DNA from: Bartonella sp. ML70XJBT.G
GTDB taxonomy: Bacteria; Pseudomonadota; Alphaproteobacteria; Rhizobiales; Rhizobiaceae
Length of the DNA stretch: 64,000 bases
Direction of reading: 5' to 3'
Assembly (NCBI RefSeq): GCF_028618575.1
Contig: NZ_JAQITA010000005.1
Location: 62,001-126,000, forward strand
The notes beneath the pieces are model-generated. The model had not been told where the DNA came from and did no database searches. It worked only from the letters and a program-made list of their open reading frames with translations. The stretch's first letter is position 1. The number at the start of each line of letters is the position of its first letter. Of this stretch, positions 51,518 to 59,558 are shown one piece after another. The position numbers were made by a program, and so were the translations under genes.

Positions 51518-52912
51518 ATGTTGAATAAAGTATTAACACATCTTGATGAAAATATAGACAAAAGCCTTGAACGCCTTTTTTCTTTTTTACGTTTTCAATC
51601 GATTTCAACAGACTCGGCTTATAAGGATGAATGTCGTAAAGCAGCTGATTGGTTAGTAGAGGATTTAAAAAGTATAGGGTTTGAGGCTTCACGGCGTGAT
51701 ACACCAGGTCATCCAATGGTTGTTGGACATCATCCAGGACCTTCGGATGATTGTCTGCACGTATTATTTTACGGACATTATGATGTTCAACCTGTTGATC
51801 CACTGAATTTATGGGAAGATGATCCATTTACGCCTTCTTTAAAGGAGAGAGCTGGAGAGAAAGTTATTTGTGCACGTGGAGCTTCAGATGATAAAGGTCA
51901 GGTCATGACTTTTGTTGAAGCATGCCGCGCATATAAGAAAGAGACAGGTCAGCTTCCTGTTAAAGTTACTATTTTATGTGAAGGTGAAGAAGAAAGTGCT
52001 TCTCCTTCTCTTATTCCATTTTTGAAAGAAAATAGAGACGAACTTAAGGCTGATTATGCCCTAGTTTGTGATACATCCATGTGGGATGCCAATACACCCT
52101 CTATTGCTCTTTCTCTTCGGGGAATTATGGCAGAAGAAATTATTATCACAGCAGCTAATCGAGATTTGCATTCTGGTTATTTTGGGGGAGTAGCAGCCAA
52201 TCCCATTCGTATTTTAGCTAAAGTTTTGGCTGGGCTTCATGATGAAAATAATAGAGTGACACTTCCTGGTTTTTATGATGGGGTAGAAGAAACACCTCCA
52301 CATCTTTTGCAATCATGGAATGCGCTGAATTGTACGGCTGAAAATTTTCTTGGTCCCGTAGGACTTTCCATTCCTTCTGGTGAAAAAGGGCGATGCATTG
52401 TAGAGCTTATGTGGGCACGTCCTACCATGGAAATGAATGGTATTAGTGGAGGCTACGAAGGGGAAGGGATGAAAACGGTTATTGCTTCTCAAGCGAGCGC
52501 AAAAGTATCGTGTCGTTTAGTCCATAAGCAAGATCCAGAGAAAATACGCCAAGCTTTGCGTAATTATGTACGCAGCTCAATTCCTACTGACTGTACAGTT
52601 GAGTTTAAGAGTCATGGTGCAGCTCCGGCTCTTCAACTTTCTGATGATTCGTCTTTTATCAAGGCAGCTCATAATGCTTTATCACAAGAGTGGGAATGTC
52701 CTACTGTCTTAATAGGTATGGGGGGGTCGATTCCAATTGTTGCAGACTTTCAGTCAATCCTTGGTATGGAAACTCTTTTGGTTGGTTTTGGACTGGCTGA
52801 TGACTGTATTCATTCACCTAATGAAAAGTATAATCTAAAATCATTTCATAAAGGGCAGCGGTCTTGGGCACGTATTCTTGCTGCTTTAGCAAATAGGAGG
52901 GTAAATGGCTGA
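51518..52912 (+). CDS. M20-family dipeptidase/deacetylase-like peptidase
   Basis: A 464-residue zinc hydrolase. Metal ligands appear in LFYGHYDVQPVDP (His and Asp), GASDDKGQ, and CEGEEESAS (catalytic Glu). The dimerisation lid domain is at about 190-340. It matches M20 dipeptidases related to CNDP-type enzymes; the physiological substrate is unknown. GGGAGG precedes the ATG by about ten bases. The last eight bases overlap the start of the RNase D gene. Confidence 0.9.
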   Translation: MLNKVLTHLDENIDKSLERLFSFLRFQSISTDSAYKDECRKAADWLVEDLKSIGFEASRRDTPGHPMVVGHHPGPSDDCLHVLFYGHYDVQPVDPLNLWEDDPFTPSLKERAGEKVICARGASDDKGQVMTFVEACRAYKKETGQLPVKVTILCEGEEESASPSLIPFLKENRDELKADYALVCDTSMWDANTPSIALSLRGIMAEEIIITAANRDLHSGYFGGVAANPIRILAKVLAGLHDENNRVTLPGFYDGVEETPPHLLQSWNALNCTAENFLGPVGLSIPSGEKGRCIVELMWARPTMEMNGISGGYEGEGMKTVIASQASAKVSCRLVHKQDPEKIRQALRNYVRSSIPTDCTVEFKSHGAAPALQLSDDSSFIKAAHNALSQEWECPTVLIGMGGSIPIVADFQSILGMETLLVGFGLADDCIHSPNEKYNLKSFHKGQRSWARILAALANRRVNG

Positions 52913-53525
52913 GATTCGCGTTCATCAAGGTGATTTACCAAACTTAGACAATTATCAAATTGATGCCATTGCCATTGATACCGAGACTTTAGGTCTACAA
53001 CCATATCGTGATCGTTTATGTGTTGTTCAGCTTTCTCCGGGGGATGGCAGTGCTGATGTGATACAGATTGCTAAAGGGCAAAAGAGTGCACCTAATTTGG
53101 TTAAGTTGCTTGAAGATAAGGCAATTACAAAAATATTTCATTTTGGGCGTTTTGATCTTTCTATTTTAGCACATACATTTGGCGTGATGCCGGATGTGGT
53201 GTTTTGTACAAAAATTGCTTCAAAACTCACGCGTACTTACACAGATCGTCATGGATTAAAGGAAATTTGTGGTGAATTGCTGAATGTGAATATTTCTAAA
53301 CAGCAGCAATCTTCAGATTGGGCTGCTGAGACTTTATCACGTGCGCAAATTGAATATGCAGCCTCAGATGTTTTATATTTGCATCGTTTAAAGGATATAT
53401 TTGAAGAACGCCTAAGGCGTGAAGAGAGAGAACATGTTGCAAAGGCATGTTTTGAATTTTTGCCTATAAGGGCTCAACTTGATCTTTTAGGATGGGCAGA
53501 GGTTGATATTTTCGCGCATAGCTAA
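52905..53525 (+). CDS. rnd: Ribonuclease D-like 3'-5' exonuclease, short form
   Basis: A 206-residue DEDDy-type exonuclease. The four acidic residues and Tyr are seen in AIDTETLGL, HFGRFDLSIL and YAASDVLYLH. The HRDC domains of E. coli RNase D are absent, which is usual for the short rhizobial form. It probably trims tRNA 3' ends. It overlaps the M20 gene by eight bases and is followed by a strong terminator. Confidence 0.93.
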   Translation: MAEIRVHQGDLPNLDNYQIDAIAIDTETLGLQPYRDRLCVVQLSPGDGSADVIQIAKGQKSAPNLVKLLEDKAITKIFHFGRFDLSILAHTFGVMPDVVFCTKIASKLTRTYTDRHGLKEICGELLNVNISKQQQSSDWAAETLSRAQIEYAASDVLYLHRLKDIFEERLRREEREHVAKACFEFLPIRAQLDLLGWAEVDIFAHS

Positions 53526-53578
53526 CTTTAAAAATGATCTTTTAAAACCAAAGTAAGAAAAATAACTTGATACAGCAG

Positions 53579-53620
53579 AACAAAACACCCATAGATCATG
53601 GGTGTTTTGTTCTTTTTTTT
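53579..53620 (+). terminator. Intrinsic terminator after rnd
   Basis: A perfect 14-base stem (AACAAAACACCCAT / ATGGGTGTTTTGTT) with a 5-base loop, followed by eight T after one C. It ends the M20-rnd transcript. Confidence 0.9.
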
Positions 53621-53941
53621 ATTTTGATAAGCGTATTTAATGATACAGCTCTTAATGAGTAGGTTCAAGATCGCACGATAAATATTTATAAAGATACGCG
53701 TTTTGTGTTTCCTACCGCTTTTATTTGCGAAAAACAGGCAGTTTTATAGGAAACTGTTAGATGCGGATGATAGAAGAGTTGATATATCGTTTTTATTTCA
53801 ACATATTGATTTATAATGATAACTTATTTTTTTGTATATTGAATGAGAGCCTTGGGTAACATAAAATTTTCTCATTTCAAATTTGTTTAGTGTAAAAATA
53901 ATTAAAATCATTTGCCTATATATCATAAGGAGAGTTGATGT
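53621..53941. other. Intergenic region before the small ORF
   Basis: 321 bp of AT-rich DNA. No gene, tRNA or repeat is recognised. The promoter of the small ORF at 53942 should lie here. Confidence 0.45.
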
Positions 53942-54103
53942 ATGGGTAAAAAACTGTTGGAGAAAGAAGTGAACATGCTTCTTATGGCTATCTCAAGTAC
54001 CAAGAGCTGTGACAATGTTTTAAGACAGAAAATAGAATGGTTATACCATCTTGCTAATATATATGATGCATTGAGCGATAAGGATAAGAAAAATCTCTGC
54101 TAG
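53942..54103 (+). CDS. Small protein of 53 residues, unknown function
   Basis: I do not recognise it. The ATG has a consensus ribosome site, AAGGAGA, about seven bases upstream. The product is predicted helical and charged (begins MGKKLLEKEVNMLLMAISS, ends in a Lys/Asp-rich stretch and Cys), with no signal peptide, so it should be cytoplasmic. It lies between the rnd terminator and the next secreted-protein gene. Its good ribosome site is the main support. Confidence 0.6.
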   Translation: MGKKLLEKEVNMLLMAISSTKSCDNVLRQKIEWLYHLANIYDALSDKDKKNLC

Positions 54104-54339
54104 AGAAGTGAGGGCGTAAACAGTTGTGTCGTTGATTTTATATCTAAGAGTGCATTGTGTTCTTATCTATTACAAAGTAAGTGGTTTGTATGTCAGCATA
54201 GCTTGGCAATTTCCATTTATTTTAAAATCACAGTGCCAAAATTCCATTTTTGAAAGAAAAGCTCTCATTTTCTATGGAAATTTGCAATGAAAGTACCAAG
54301 TAAAATCCATTATGGATATTAAAATATGGAGAAAGGTCT

Positions 54340-54657
54340 ATGCACATGAAATATTTTATTACAACTTTAGCTACTTTTTTTTCAATCTCTGTAGCACAGG
54401 GAGCGAGTTTGTTAACTTCTCAACTAGGACAGGGAATACCTTCCACTGTGTCTCCTGAAAATCTTTTTTCGCAGAAACAACCGAGTGGTGCGTTATCTAA
54501 ACTTTCGCAAACGAAGTCTTCTTATTTTGATAATAGCGAAGGAGAGGAAGCGGTTGAATTGGTACCTGCATCATATTCACCTAAAAGAAGAGGCCAAAAA
54601 CCTAAACATCAAAGACCACGTCCACGTCTATTTAATGGCCCTATGAGTTATAAATAA
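54340..54657 (+). CDS. Small secreted protein of unknown function, basic tail
   Basis: A 105-residue protein not recognised from any family. A Sec signal peptide (about residues 1-22, ending AQGAS) is followed by a Ser/Gln-rich middle and a strongly basic end (KRRGQKPKHQRPRPRLF). GGAGAAAGG precedes the ATG; a second ATG two codons later is also possible. It lies just upstream of the hbp array and may be a surface or periplasmic protein. Confidence 0.72.
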   Translation: MHMKYFITTLATFFSISVAQGASLLTSQLGQGIPSTVSPENLFSQKQPSGALSKLSQTKSSYFDNSEGEEAVELVPASYSPKRRGQKPKHQRPRPRLFNGPMSYK

Positions 54658-54683
54658 GTGAAGCGGCAATGTTAATATATTTG

Positions 54684-54710
54684 CGCTGTCTAGAGAGGGG
54701 CTAGACAGCG
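54684..54710. repeat. Perfect 10-bp inverted repeat
   Basis: Arms CGCTGTCTAG and CTAGACAGCG with a 7-base loop, 27 bp after the stop of the small secreted protein. GC-rich enough to be a stable hairpin, but no T tract follows, so a terminator role is uncertain. Confidence 0.55.
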
Positions 54711-54960
54711 TGGGGTGCAGCGGTGATTGTTGTCCTTGCCGTGGTGATGCCGATTTTTAACAAACCAAATCATTGTAAAAAGTCATGCGAGAGTTAAGGC
54801 GAAGGGGGTTTTTATAGCTTTGAAAGGTATATCAAATGTATGTTTTTATGAAAATGAAAGAACAGCGAATATGACAAAAGAGATCATTCCGGTGTTGCCA
54901 TAGCTTATATGACAGATCAAATGGCTAAGGGGGAGGGAATTTTGTTTTTTTTATGAGTGT

Positions 54961-54978
54961 GTTATTTTTACTACAGAT
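54961..54978 (+). promoter_or_regulatory. hbp upstream element 1 (H-box-like)
   Basis: GTTATTTTTACTACAGAT, 61 bp before the first hbp ATG. The same core is found before all five hbp units. In B. quintana a conserved promoter element called the H-box and the iron regulator Irr are reported to control hbp genes; I infer this is the same element. Confidence 0.7.
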
Positions 54979-55039
54979 ATCCAGAGTTGTGGCTCTATAT
55001 GAGGCTAGGTGTTCAAATATTTAGCTATGGAGAGAAATT

Positions 55040-55873
55040 ATGAATATGAAATGGTTAATAACAGCTTCTGCTTTCGCTTTTGTATCAGCTTCAGCAGCGC
55101 ATGCAGCAGATGTTGTTGTGCCCCCCAGTCCTACACCTGTTGCACCGGTTATAGTGAATCCATCGTTTTCTTGGACAGGTTTTTATATTGGTGGTCAGAT
55201 TGGCGGTTTTTCAAGTAAAACGAAGATGGATATCCTCACGAACGGAAAAAATGCTCCGGTGCATGATGATTATTTGCCTAAACTCTCTGGATTTATGGGG
55301 GGGATTTATGCGGGTTCAAATGTTGATCTCGGCAATGGCCTTATTTTAGGTGTTGATACAGATATCATTTGGACTGATAAAAATGATACGAAAACAGTGC
55401 CAGCATATGAGATTACTCCAGTTCACGTGATTTATGTTAATAAGATGGTGAAAGACGCTGGTATTAATATTGGTGAAAATGAAATTGAGGTTGGTGATAA
55501 GCGCTCTCATAGTTTCACTTTTAAAGAAAAGTGGGCGGGTGCTACAAGGGTACGGATTGGTTTTGCGGCTGAACGTATTATGCCTTATGTTGCTGGTGGT
55601 ATTGCTTATACACAGCTGCAAGATATCACGTCGATATCAATAACCAAAAAGGGTACAGGAAAAGTAATAGCTTCTGGTAACTTGTCTGATGAAACAAAGA
55701 CGATGGTTGGTTATACTCTTGGCGCTGGTGTTGATTTTGCCATGACCAATAATGTTATCGTCCGTGCGGAATATCGTTACTCCGATTTTGGTAAAAAGAA
55801 ATTCTCAAACGATAAGTATGAAACTTCTTACAAAACCAATGATTTCCGTGTTGGTGTTGCTTACAAATTTTAA
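55040..55873 (+). CDS. hbp: Hemin-binding outer-membrane protein, unit 1
   Basis: A 277-residue porin-like protein of the Bartonella Hbp/Pap31 family (Omp25/31, eight-stranded barrel). The signal peptide is about residues 1-22 (ends AHA), followed by a Pro-rich linker, the first-strand motif SFSWTGFYIGGQIGG, alternating barrel strands (RVRIGFAAERIMPYVAGGIAY) and a C-terminal Phe (VGVAYKF) typical of barrel assembly signals. Family members bind hemin and fibronectin or help scavenge heme, which Bartonella cannot make. The paralogue letter cannot be assigned with certainty. Confidence 0.9.
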   Translation: MNMKWLITASAFAFVSASAAHAADVVVPPSPTPVAPVIVNPSFSWTGFYIGGQIGGFSSKTKMDILTNGKNAPVHDDYLPKLSGFMGGIYAGSNVDLGNGLILGVDTDIIWTDKNDTKTVPAYEITPVHVIYVNKMVKDAGINIGENEIEVGDKRSHSFTFKEKWAGATRVRIGFAAERIMPYVAGGIAYTQLQDITSISITKKGTGKVIASGNLSDETKTMVGYTLGAGVDFAMTNNVIVRAEYRYSDFGKKKFSNDKYETSYKTNDFRVGVAYKF

Positions 55874-55980
55874 TTTATTGGTAGGCTAAGTCACGAAAAG
55901 GCACGGGTGAATCCCATAGTCTAAGAGAGATGTTCTGTTTTTAGTTATGATTTGGTAGTTTTACTGTGTTTATATTGTCA

Positions 55981-56010
55981 CATTCCACATATTTTTGTAT
56001 ATGTGGAATG
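55981..56010. repeat. Perfect 12-bp inverted repeat after hbp unit 1
   Basis: Arms CATTCCACATAT and ATATGTGGAATG around a 6-base loop. No T tract follows. A possible processing or attenuation hairpin at the end of the unit 1 transcript. Confidence 0.5.
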
Positions 56011-56131
56011 TTGATACGTGCAGATCATAGTAAACGGAAATTCATTAACGACAGATGATGATTTAGTTAAATATCAATGGTTTGTATAGATATGTAACGT
56101 GTCATTTTTTGCTTAAAACCAAGTTATGAGG

Positions 56132-56165
56132 AGGTCTCGTTTTTAAACGGGACCTCTATTTTGTA
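56132..56165 (+). terminator. Terminator between hbp units 1 and 2
   Basis: Arms AGGTCTCGTTT and AAACGGGACCT (one G-T pair) followed by a T-rich tract. It lies just before the unit 2 upstream element. Confidence 0.7.
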
Positions 56166-56172
56166 TAGCTGT

Positions 56173-56190
56173 GTTATTTTTACTACAGAT
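56173..56190 (+). promoter_or_regulatory. hbp upstream element 2 (H-box-like)
   Basis: GTTATTTTTACTACAGAT, identical to element 1, 55 bp before the unit 2 ATG. A run of T follows, and GGCGTATAGCATTGC is shared with unit 3 between element and start. Confidence 0.7.
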
Positions 56191-56245
56191 TTTTTTTTCA
56201 CAGGCGTATAGCATTGCGACATAAATAAATTATGGAGCAAAATTT

Positions 56246-57082
56246 ATGAATATAAAATCTTTAATAACGACTTCTGTCGTTGCGTTAATTTCGGCTTCTG
56301 CGGTACAAGCTGCTGATGTTGTCGTCCCTCACGAATCTGCCCCTGTTATCAGTGCCCCTAGCTTTTCTTGGACAGGTTTCTACATTGGGGGCCAAGTTGG
56401 AAACTTTTCAAGTACAACGAAAATAACAGTTCCAGGAACAGATGCACGAATTTATACTAAAGATGAGACACCTAAGCCTTCAGGTTTCATGGGGGGGATT
56501 TATGCAGGTTCTAATATAGATCTTGGAAGTGGTTTGATTCTAGGTATTGAAACCGATGCAGTTTGGGCTGGTCGTGATGAAACAAAAACGAACAATAAAA
56601 GAGCTCTTAATGCGACTACAGCTAAAGATCTTAACACTGAATTTGCGAATGCTAAAGTCACGCTAAAAGAAGACTTCCAAGCTGGCGATAAAGTACATGA
56701 TAGCTACACCTATAAAGAAAAATGGTCTGGTGCTACACGTGTTCGTATCGGTTTTGCTGCTGTTGATCGCGTAATGCCTTATGTTGCTGGTGGTATTGCG
56801 TATGCGCAGGTACAGGGTATCAAATCAGTTTCAGGAACTAGACCTGATGCAGATGACAATAAAAAAACAACGGCTCTAGCTGGTGGTAATTTGTATGATG
56901 ATACAAAAACAATGGTTGGTTTTACCGTTGGCGGTGGTGTTGATTTCGCTATGACTGATAACGTGCTATTGCGTGCAGAATACCGTTACTCAGATTATGG
57001 TAAAAAGAAATTTATGAATAATACGCATGAATTTAGCTACAAAACCAACGATTTCCGTGTTGGTGTTGCTTACAAATTCTAA
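56246..57082 (+). CDS. hbp: Hemin-binding outer-membrane protein, unit 2
   Basis: A 278-residue Hbp paralogue. The signal peptide MNIKSLITTSVVALISASAV plus QA is nearly identical to unit 3, followed by ADVVVPHE as in Pap31-type proteins. Barrel motifs SFSWTGFYIGGQVG, ATRVRIGFAA, MPYVAGGIAYAQ and the terminal VGVAYKF are all present. Outer loops differ most from the other units, as expected for surface-exposed parts. GGAG precedes the ATG. Confidence 0.92.
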   Translation: MNIKSLITTSVVALISASAVQAADVVVPHESAPVISAPSFSWTGFYIGGQVGNFSSTTKITVPGTDARIYTKDETPKPSGFMGGIYAGSNIDLGSGLILGIETDAVWAGRDETKTNNKRALNATTAKDLNTEFANAKVTLKEDFQAGDKVHDSYTYKEKWSGATRVRIGFAAVDRVMPYVAGGIAYAQVQGIKSVSGTRPDADDNKKTTALAGGNLYDDTKTMVGFTVGGGVDFAMTDNVLLRAEYRYSDYGKKKFMNNTHEFSYKTNDFRVGVAYKF

Positions 57083-57122
57083 TTTTGTAAAAACGGAATT
57101 GTTCGTATAAAATAAATTGCTA

Positions 57123-57157
57123 AGAAGCTCCGTTTTTGATGGAGCTTCTGTTTTTTT
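57123..57157 (+). terminator. Terminator after hbp unit 2
   Basis: Arms AGAAGCTCC/GGAGCTTCT around a 9-base loop, followed after one G by seven T. Confidence 0.85.
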
Positions 57158-57352
57158 GTTACTATATTATTACATAATTGATATTATTTTGCATACAGGA
57201 TATCATGACATGGTTTTAATAAAAGCAGTTTGTAAATAATAAACATAAATTTACCAATAATATCAATATATTATCTATAAATTTAATTTGTAGCATTACA
57301 CAGAACAGAGTTATTCAAAGGCTCTATTTTAAAAATTTATTTTTATCATTGT

Positions 57353-57370
57353 GTCATTTTTACTACAGAT
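57353..57370 (+). promoter_or_regulatory. hbp upstream element 3 (H-box-like)
   Basis: GTCATTTTTACTACAGAT, 54 bp before the unit 3 ATG. One base differs from elements 1 and 2. Confidence 0.7.
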
Positions 57371-57424
57371 TTTTTTTTAAGAGGCGTATAGCATTGCAAC
57401 ATAATAAATTATGGAGCAAAAGTT

Positions 57425-58216
57425 ATGAACATAAAATCTTTAATAACGACTTCTGTCGTTGCATTGATTGCAGCGTCTGCGGTACAAGCTTCAGATGTTG
57501 TCATCCCTCATGAGGCTGCCCCTGTTATCACAGCACCTACCTTTTCTTGGACAGGTTTCTATATTGGTGCTCAGATTGGTGGTTTTTCAAGTAAAATTGA
57601 CCTCAAAGATAAAGACAAAGATACTTCAGTTTTTAAAGACTTATCACCTAAACTTTCAGGTTTGATTGGCGGTTTTTATGCAGGATCTAACTTTGATCTT
57701 GGAAATGGTATTATCTTAGGTGTTGAAACAGATATGACTTGGTCTGGCAAAAAAGATGTACGAGTAGTTGCTGGAACTGAGACACCTGAAACTAAAGCGG
57801 GAACAGTTACTCCAGTGACTGTTGGAAATTCAACTAACCGGGCGGCTGTGGATGTATCAGAAGGTGTTGGTTTTAAACAGAAATGGGCCGGTGCTACGCG
57901 CGTACGTATAGGTTTTGCTGCTGCTGATCGTATTATGCCTTATGTTGCTGGGGGTGTTGCCTATACACAGCTAGAGGCTGCTCATGGATCAGTAAAAGTA
58001 GGTGATAAAACTTTTGTTGCAGGCGCATCTGATGAAACAGCAACAATGGTTGGTTTCACGATTGGTGGCGGTATTGATTTTGCAATGACTGATAATGTTC
58101 TGTTGCGTGCGGAATACCGTTACTCAGACTATGGCAAGAAGAAATTTTTTGCAGAAGAAAAAGAATATTATTTCAAAACCAATGATTTCCGCGTTGGTGT
58201 CGCTTACAAATTCTAA
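57425..58216 (+). CDS. hbp: Hemin-binding outer-membrane protein, unit 3
   Basis: A 263-residue Hbp paralogue with a signal peptide ending near residue 22 (SAVQA, then SDVVIPHE). The conserved strands TFSWTGFYIGAQIGGFSSK, ATRVRIGFAAADRIMPYVAGGVAY and VGVAYKF are intact; loops are shorter and Asp/Lys-rich (KDKDKD). The leader and first 60 bases are close to unit 2, so the two probably arose by a recent tandem duplication. Confidence 0.92.
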   Translation: MNIKSLITTSVVALIAASAVQASDVVIPHEAAPVITAPTFSWTGFYIGAQIGGFSSKIDLKDKDKDTSVFKDLSPKLSGLIGGFYAGSNFDLGNGIILGVETDMTWSGKKDVRVVAGTETPETKAGTVTPVTVGNSTNRAAVDVSEGVGFKQKWAGATRVRIGFAAADRIMPYVAGGVAYTQLEAAHGSVKVGDKTFVAGASDETATMVGFTIGGGIDFAMTDNVLLRAEYRYSDYGKKKFFAEEKEYYFKTNDFRVGVAYKF

Positions 58217-58252
58217 TTTTGTAAAAACAAAATTATTATAAACAAATTACTA

Positions 58253-58280
58253 AAAAGCCCCGTTTTTTTATGGGGCTTTT
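58253..58280 (+). terminator. Terminator after hbp unit 3
   Basis: Arms AAAAGCCCC/GGGGCTTTT around a T-rich loop. A T-rich stretch follows. Confidence 0.8.
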
Positions 58281-58550
58281 GCTGTTTTTCTGCTGTTGCA
58301 TAATTGAACGTTATTTGAATCTTGTAAGATATAGTTAAATATTGGTTTCTGTAAAATCACAAATAATAATTTTATATTGATATCAGTGTGTTATAGATCA
58401 ATTTAATGATAAGCTCTCATGTAAAACGAAATGATTAATAAGCTCTCTCTTTCACAATTTTTCTCTGTTTATCATTGTGCCATTTTTACTACAGATTTTC
58501 TTTGTGCAAGGGTTTAGCATTTCCCTATAAATCAATTGGGAGCAAAATCT
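58281..58550. other. Leader region of hbp unit 4
   Basis: AT-rich, no gene. It holds the upstream element at 58479-58496 and a GGGAGC ribosome site before the unit 4 ATG. Confidence 0.5.
58479..58496 (+). promoter_or_regulatory. hbp upstream element 4 (H-box-like)
   Basis: GCCATTTTTACTACAGAT, 54 bp before the unit 4 ATG. The element is intact although the gene is broken. Confidence 0.65.
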
Positions 58551-59396
58551 ATGAATATACAATCTTTAATAACAACTTCTATTATCGCTTTGATTTCCGC
58601 TTCTGCGGTACAAGTTGCTAATGCTACCGTTTTTCATGAAGGTGCACCAGTTATTACTGTCTCTAGCTTTTCGTGGACAGGTTTTTATCTTGGTGGTTAA
58701 GGTGGAAAATTTTCAAGTAAAGTTGAAATAACTGCTCCAGCTACAAAAAAACAACTTTTCAGTCAAGATGATACACCCAAGTCGTCAGGTTTCATAAAAG
58801 GTATTTATGCAGGTTACAATATAGGTCTTGGAAATAGTTTGATTTTAGGTATTGAAACTGATGCAGTTTTGGCTAACCAAGAAGACACAAAATCGATCTA
58901 TATCTTAGGCCCTGACGGAGGTAATAAGGTTGGTGAAGGTTGTGATTGTGATAGGAAATCTAGTGCTAATGTTGAGAGTCGTAAGAAATCCATCAAAATT
59001 GCTACACCAAGATACGGTTATACCAGTGATAGTTTTACTTTAAAGGAAAAATGGTCTGGGGCTACTCGGGCACGTATTGGCTTTGCAGCAGCTGACGACC
59101 TCATGCCTTATATTTCTGGAGGAGTTGCTTATGCGAAAATGCAAGGTATTTCTCAGTTTTATGCACAAAATAGAACGGGTATGAATAAATAGGCTCAGTT
59201 TGAACTAACTGATAAAACCATGACAATGGTTGGTTTTACCGTTGGTGGTGGTGTTGATTTAGCAATGAAAGATAATATTATTTTGCGTGCGGAATACCGT
59301 TACTCAGATTTTGGTAAAAAGCAATTTGTGAAGGATACAGGTAAATTTAGCTATAAAACCAATGATTTCCGTGTTGGTGCAGCTTTCAAATTCTAA
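58551..59396 (+). pseudogene. Hemin-binding outer-membrane protein, unit 4, two in-frame stops
   Basis: Reads as a full-length Hbp (281 codons) from signal peptide (MNIQSLITTSIIALISASAV) to the C-terminal barrel strand (FRVGAAFKF) in a single frame, but has TAA at codon 50 (58698-58700), where the other units have a Gln codon in GGQ, and TAG at codon 214 (59190-59192). There is no frameshift. Recent silencing is likely because the frame is otherwise preserved. An open frame from 58839 to 59192 is only the part between the stops. Confidence 0.9.
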
Positions 59397-59435
59397 TTTT
59401 GTAAAAACAAAGCTAACGAGATTAAAAAAAATTTA

Positions 59436-59470
59436 AGAGGTTCCCTTTTTGGCTGGACCTCTATTTTTTT
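59436..59470 (+). terminator. Terminator after hbp unit 4
   Basis: Arms AGAGGTTC and GGACCTCT (one G-T pair) with an 11-base loop, followed by TATTTTTTT. Confidence 0.65.
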
Positions 59471-59486
59471 ATTTTTTTGTGAATGT

Positions 59487-59504
59487 GATATTTTTGCTAC
59501 AGAT
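59487..59504 (+). promoter_or_regulatory. hbp upstream element 5 (H-box-like)
   Basis: GATATTTTTGCTACAGAT, 54 bp before the unit 5 ATG. Differs from the consensus at three positions but keeps the CTACAGAT end. Confidence 0.6.
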
Positions 59505-59558
59505 ATTTTACAATAGATGCACTATATACACCTCGTTTTGGATATTTGGAGACATTTT

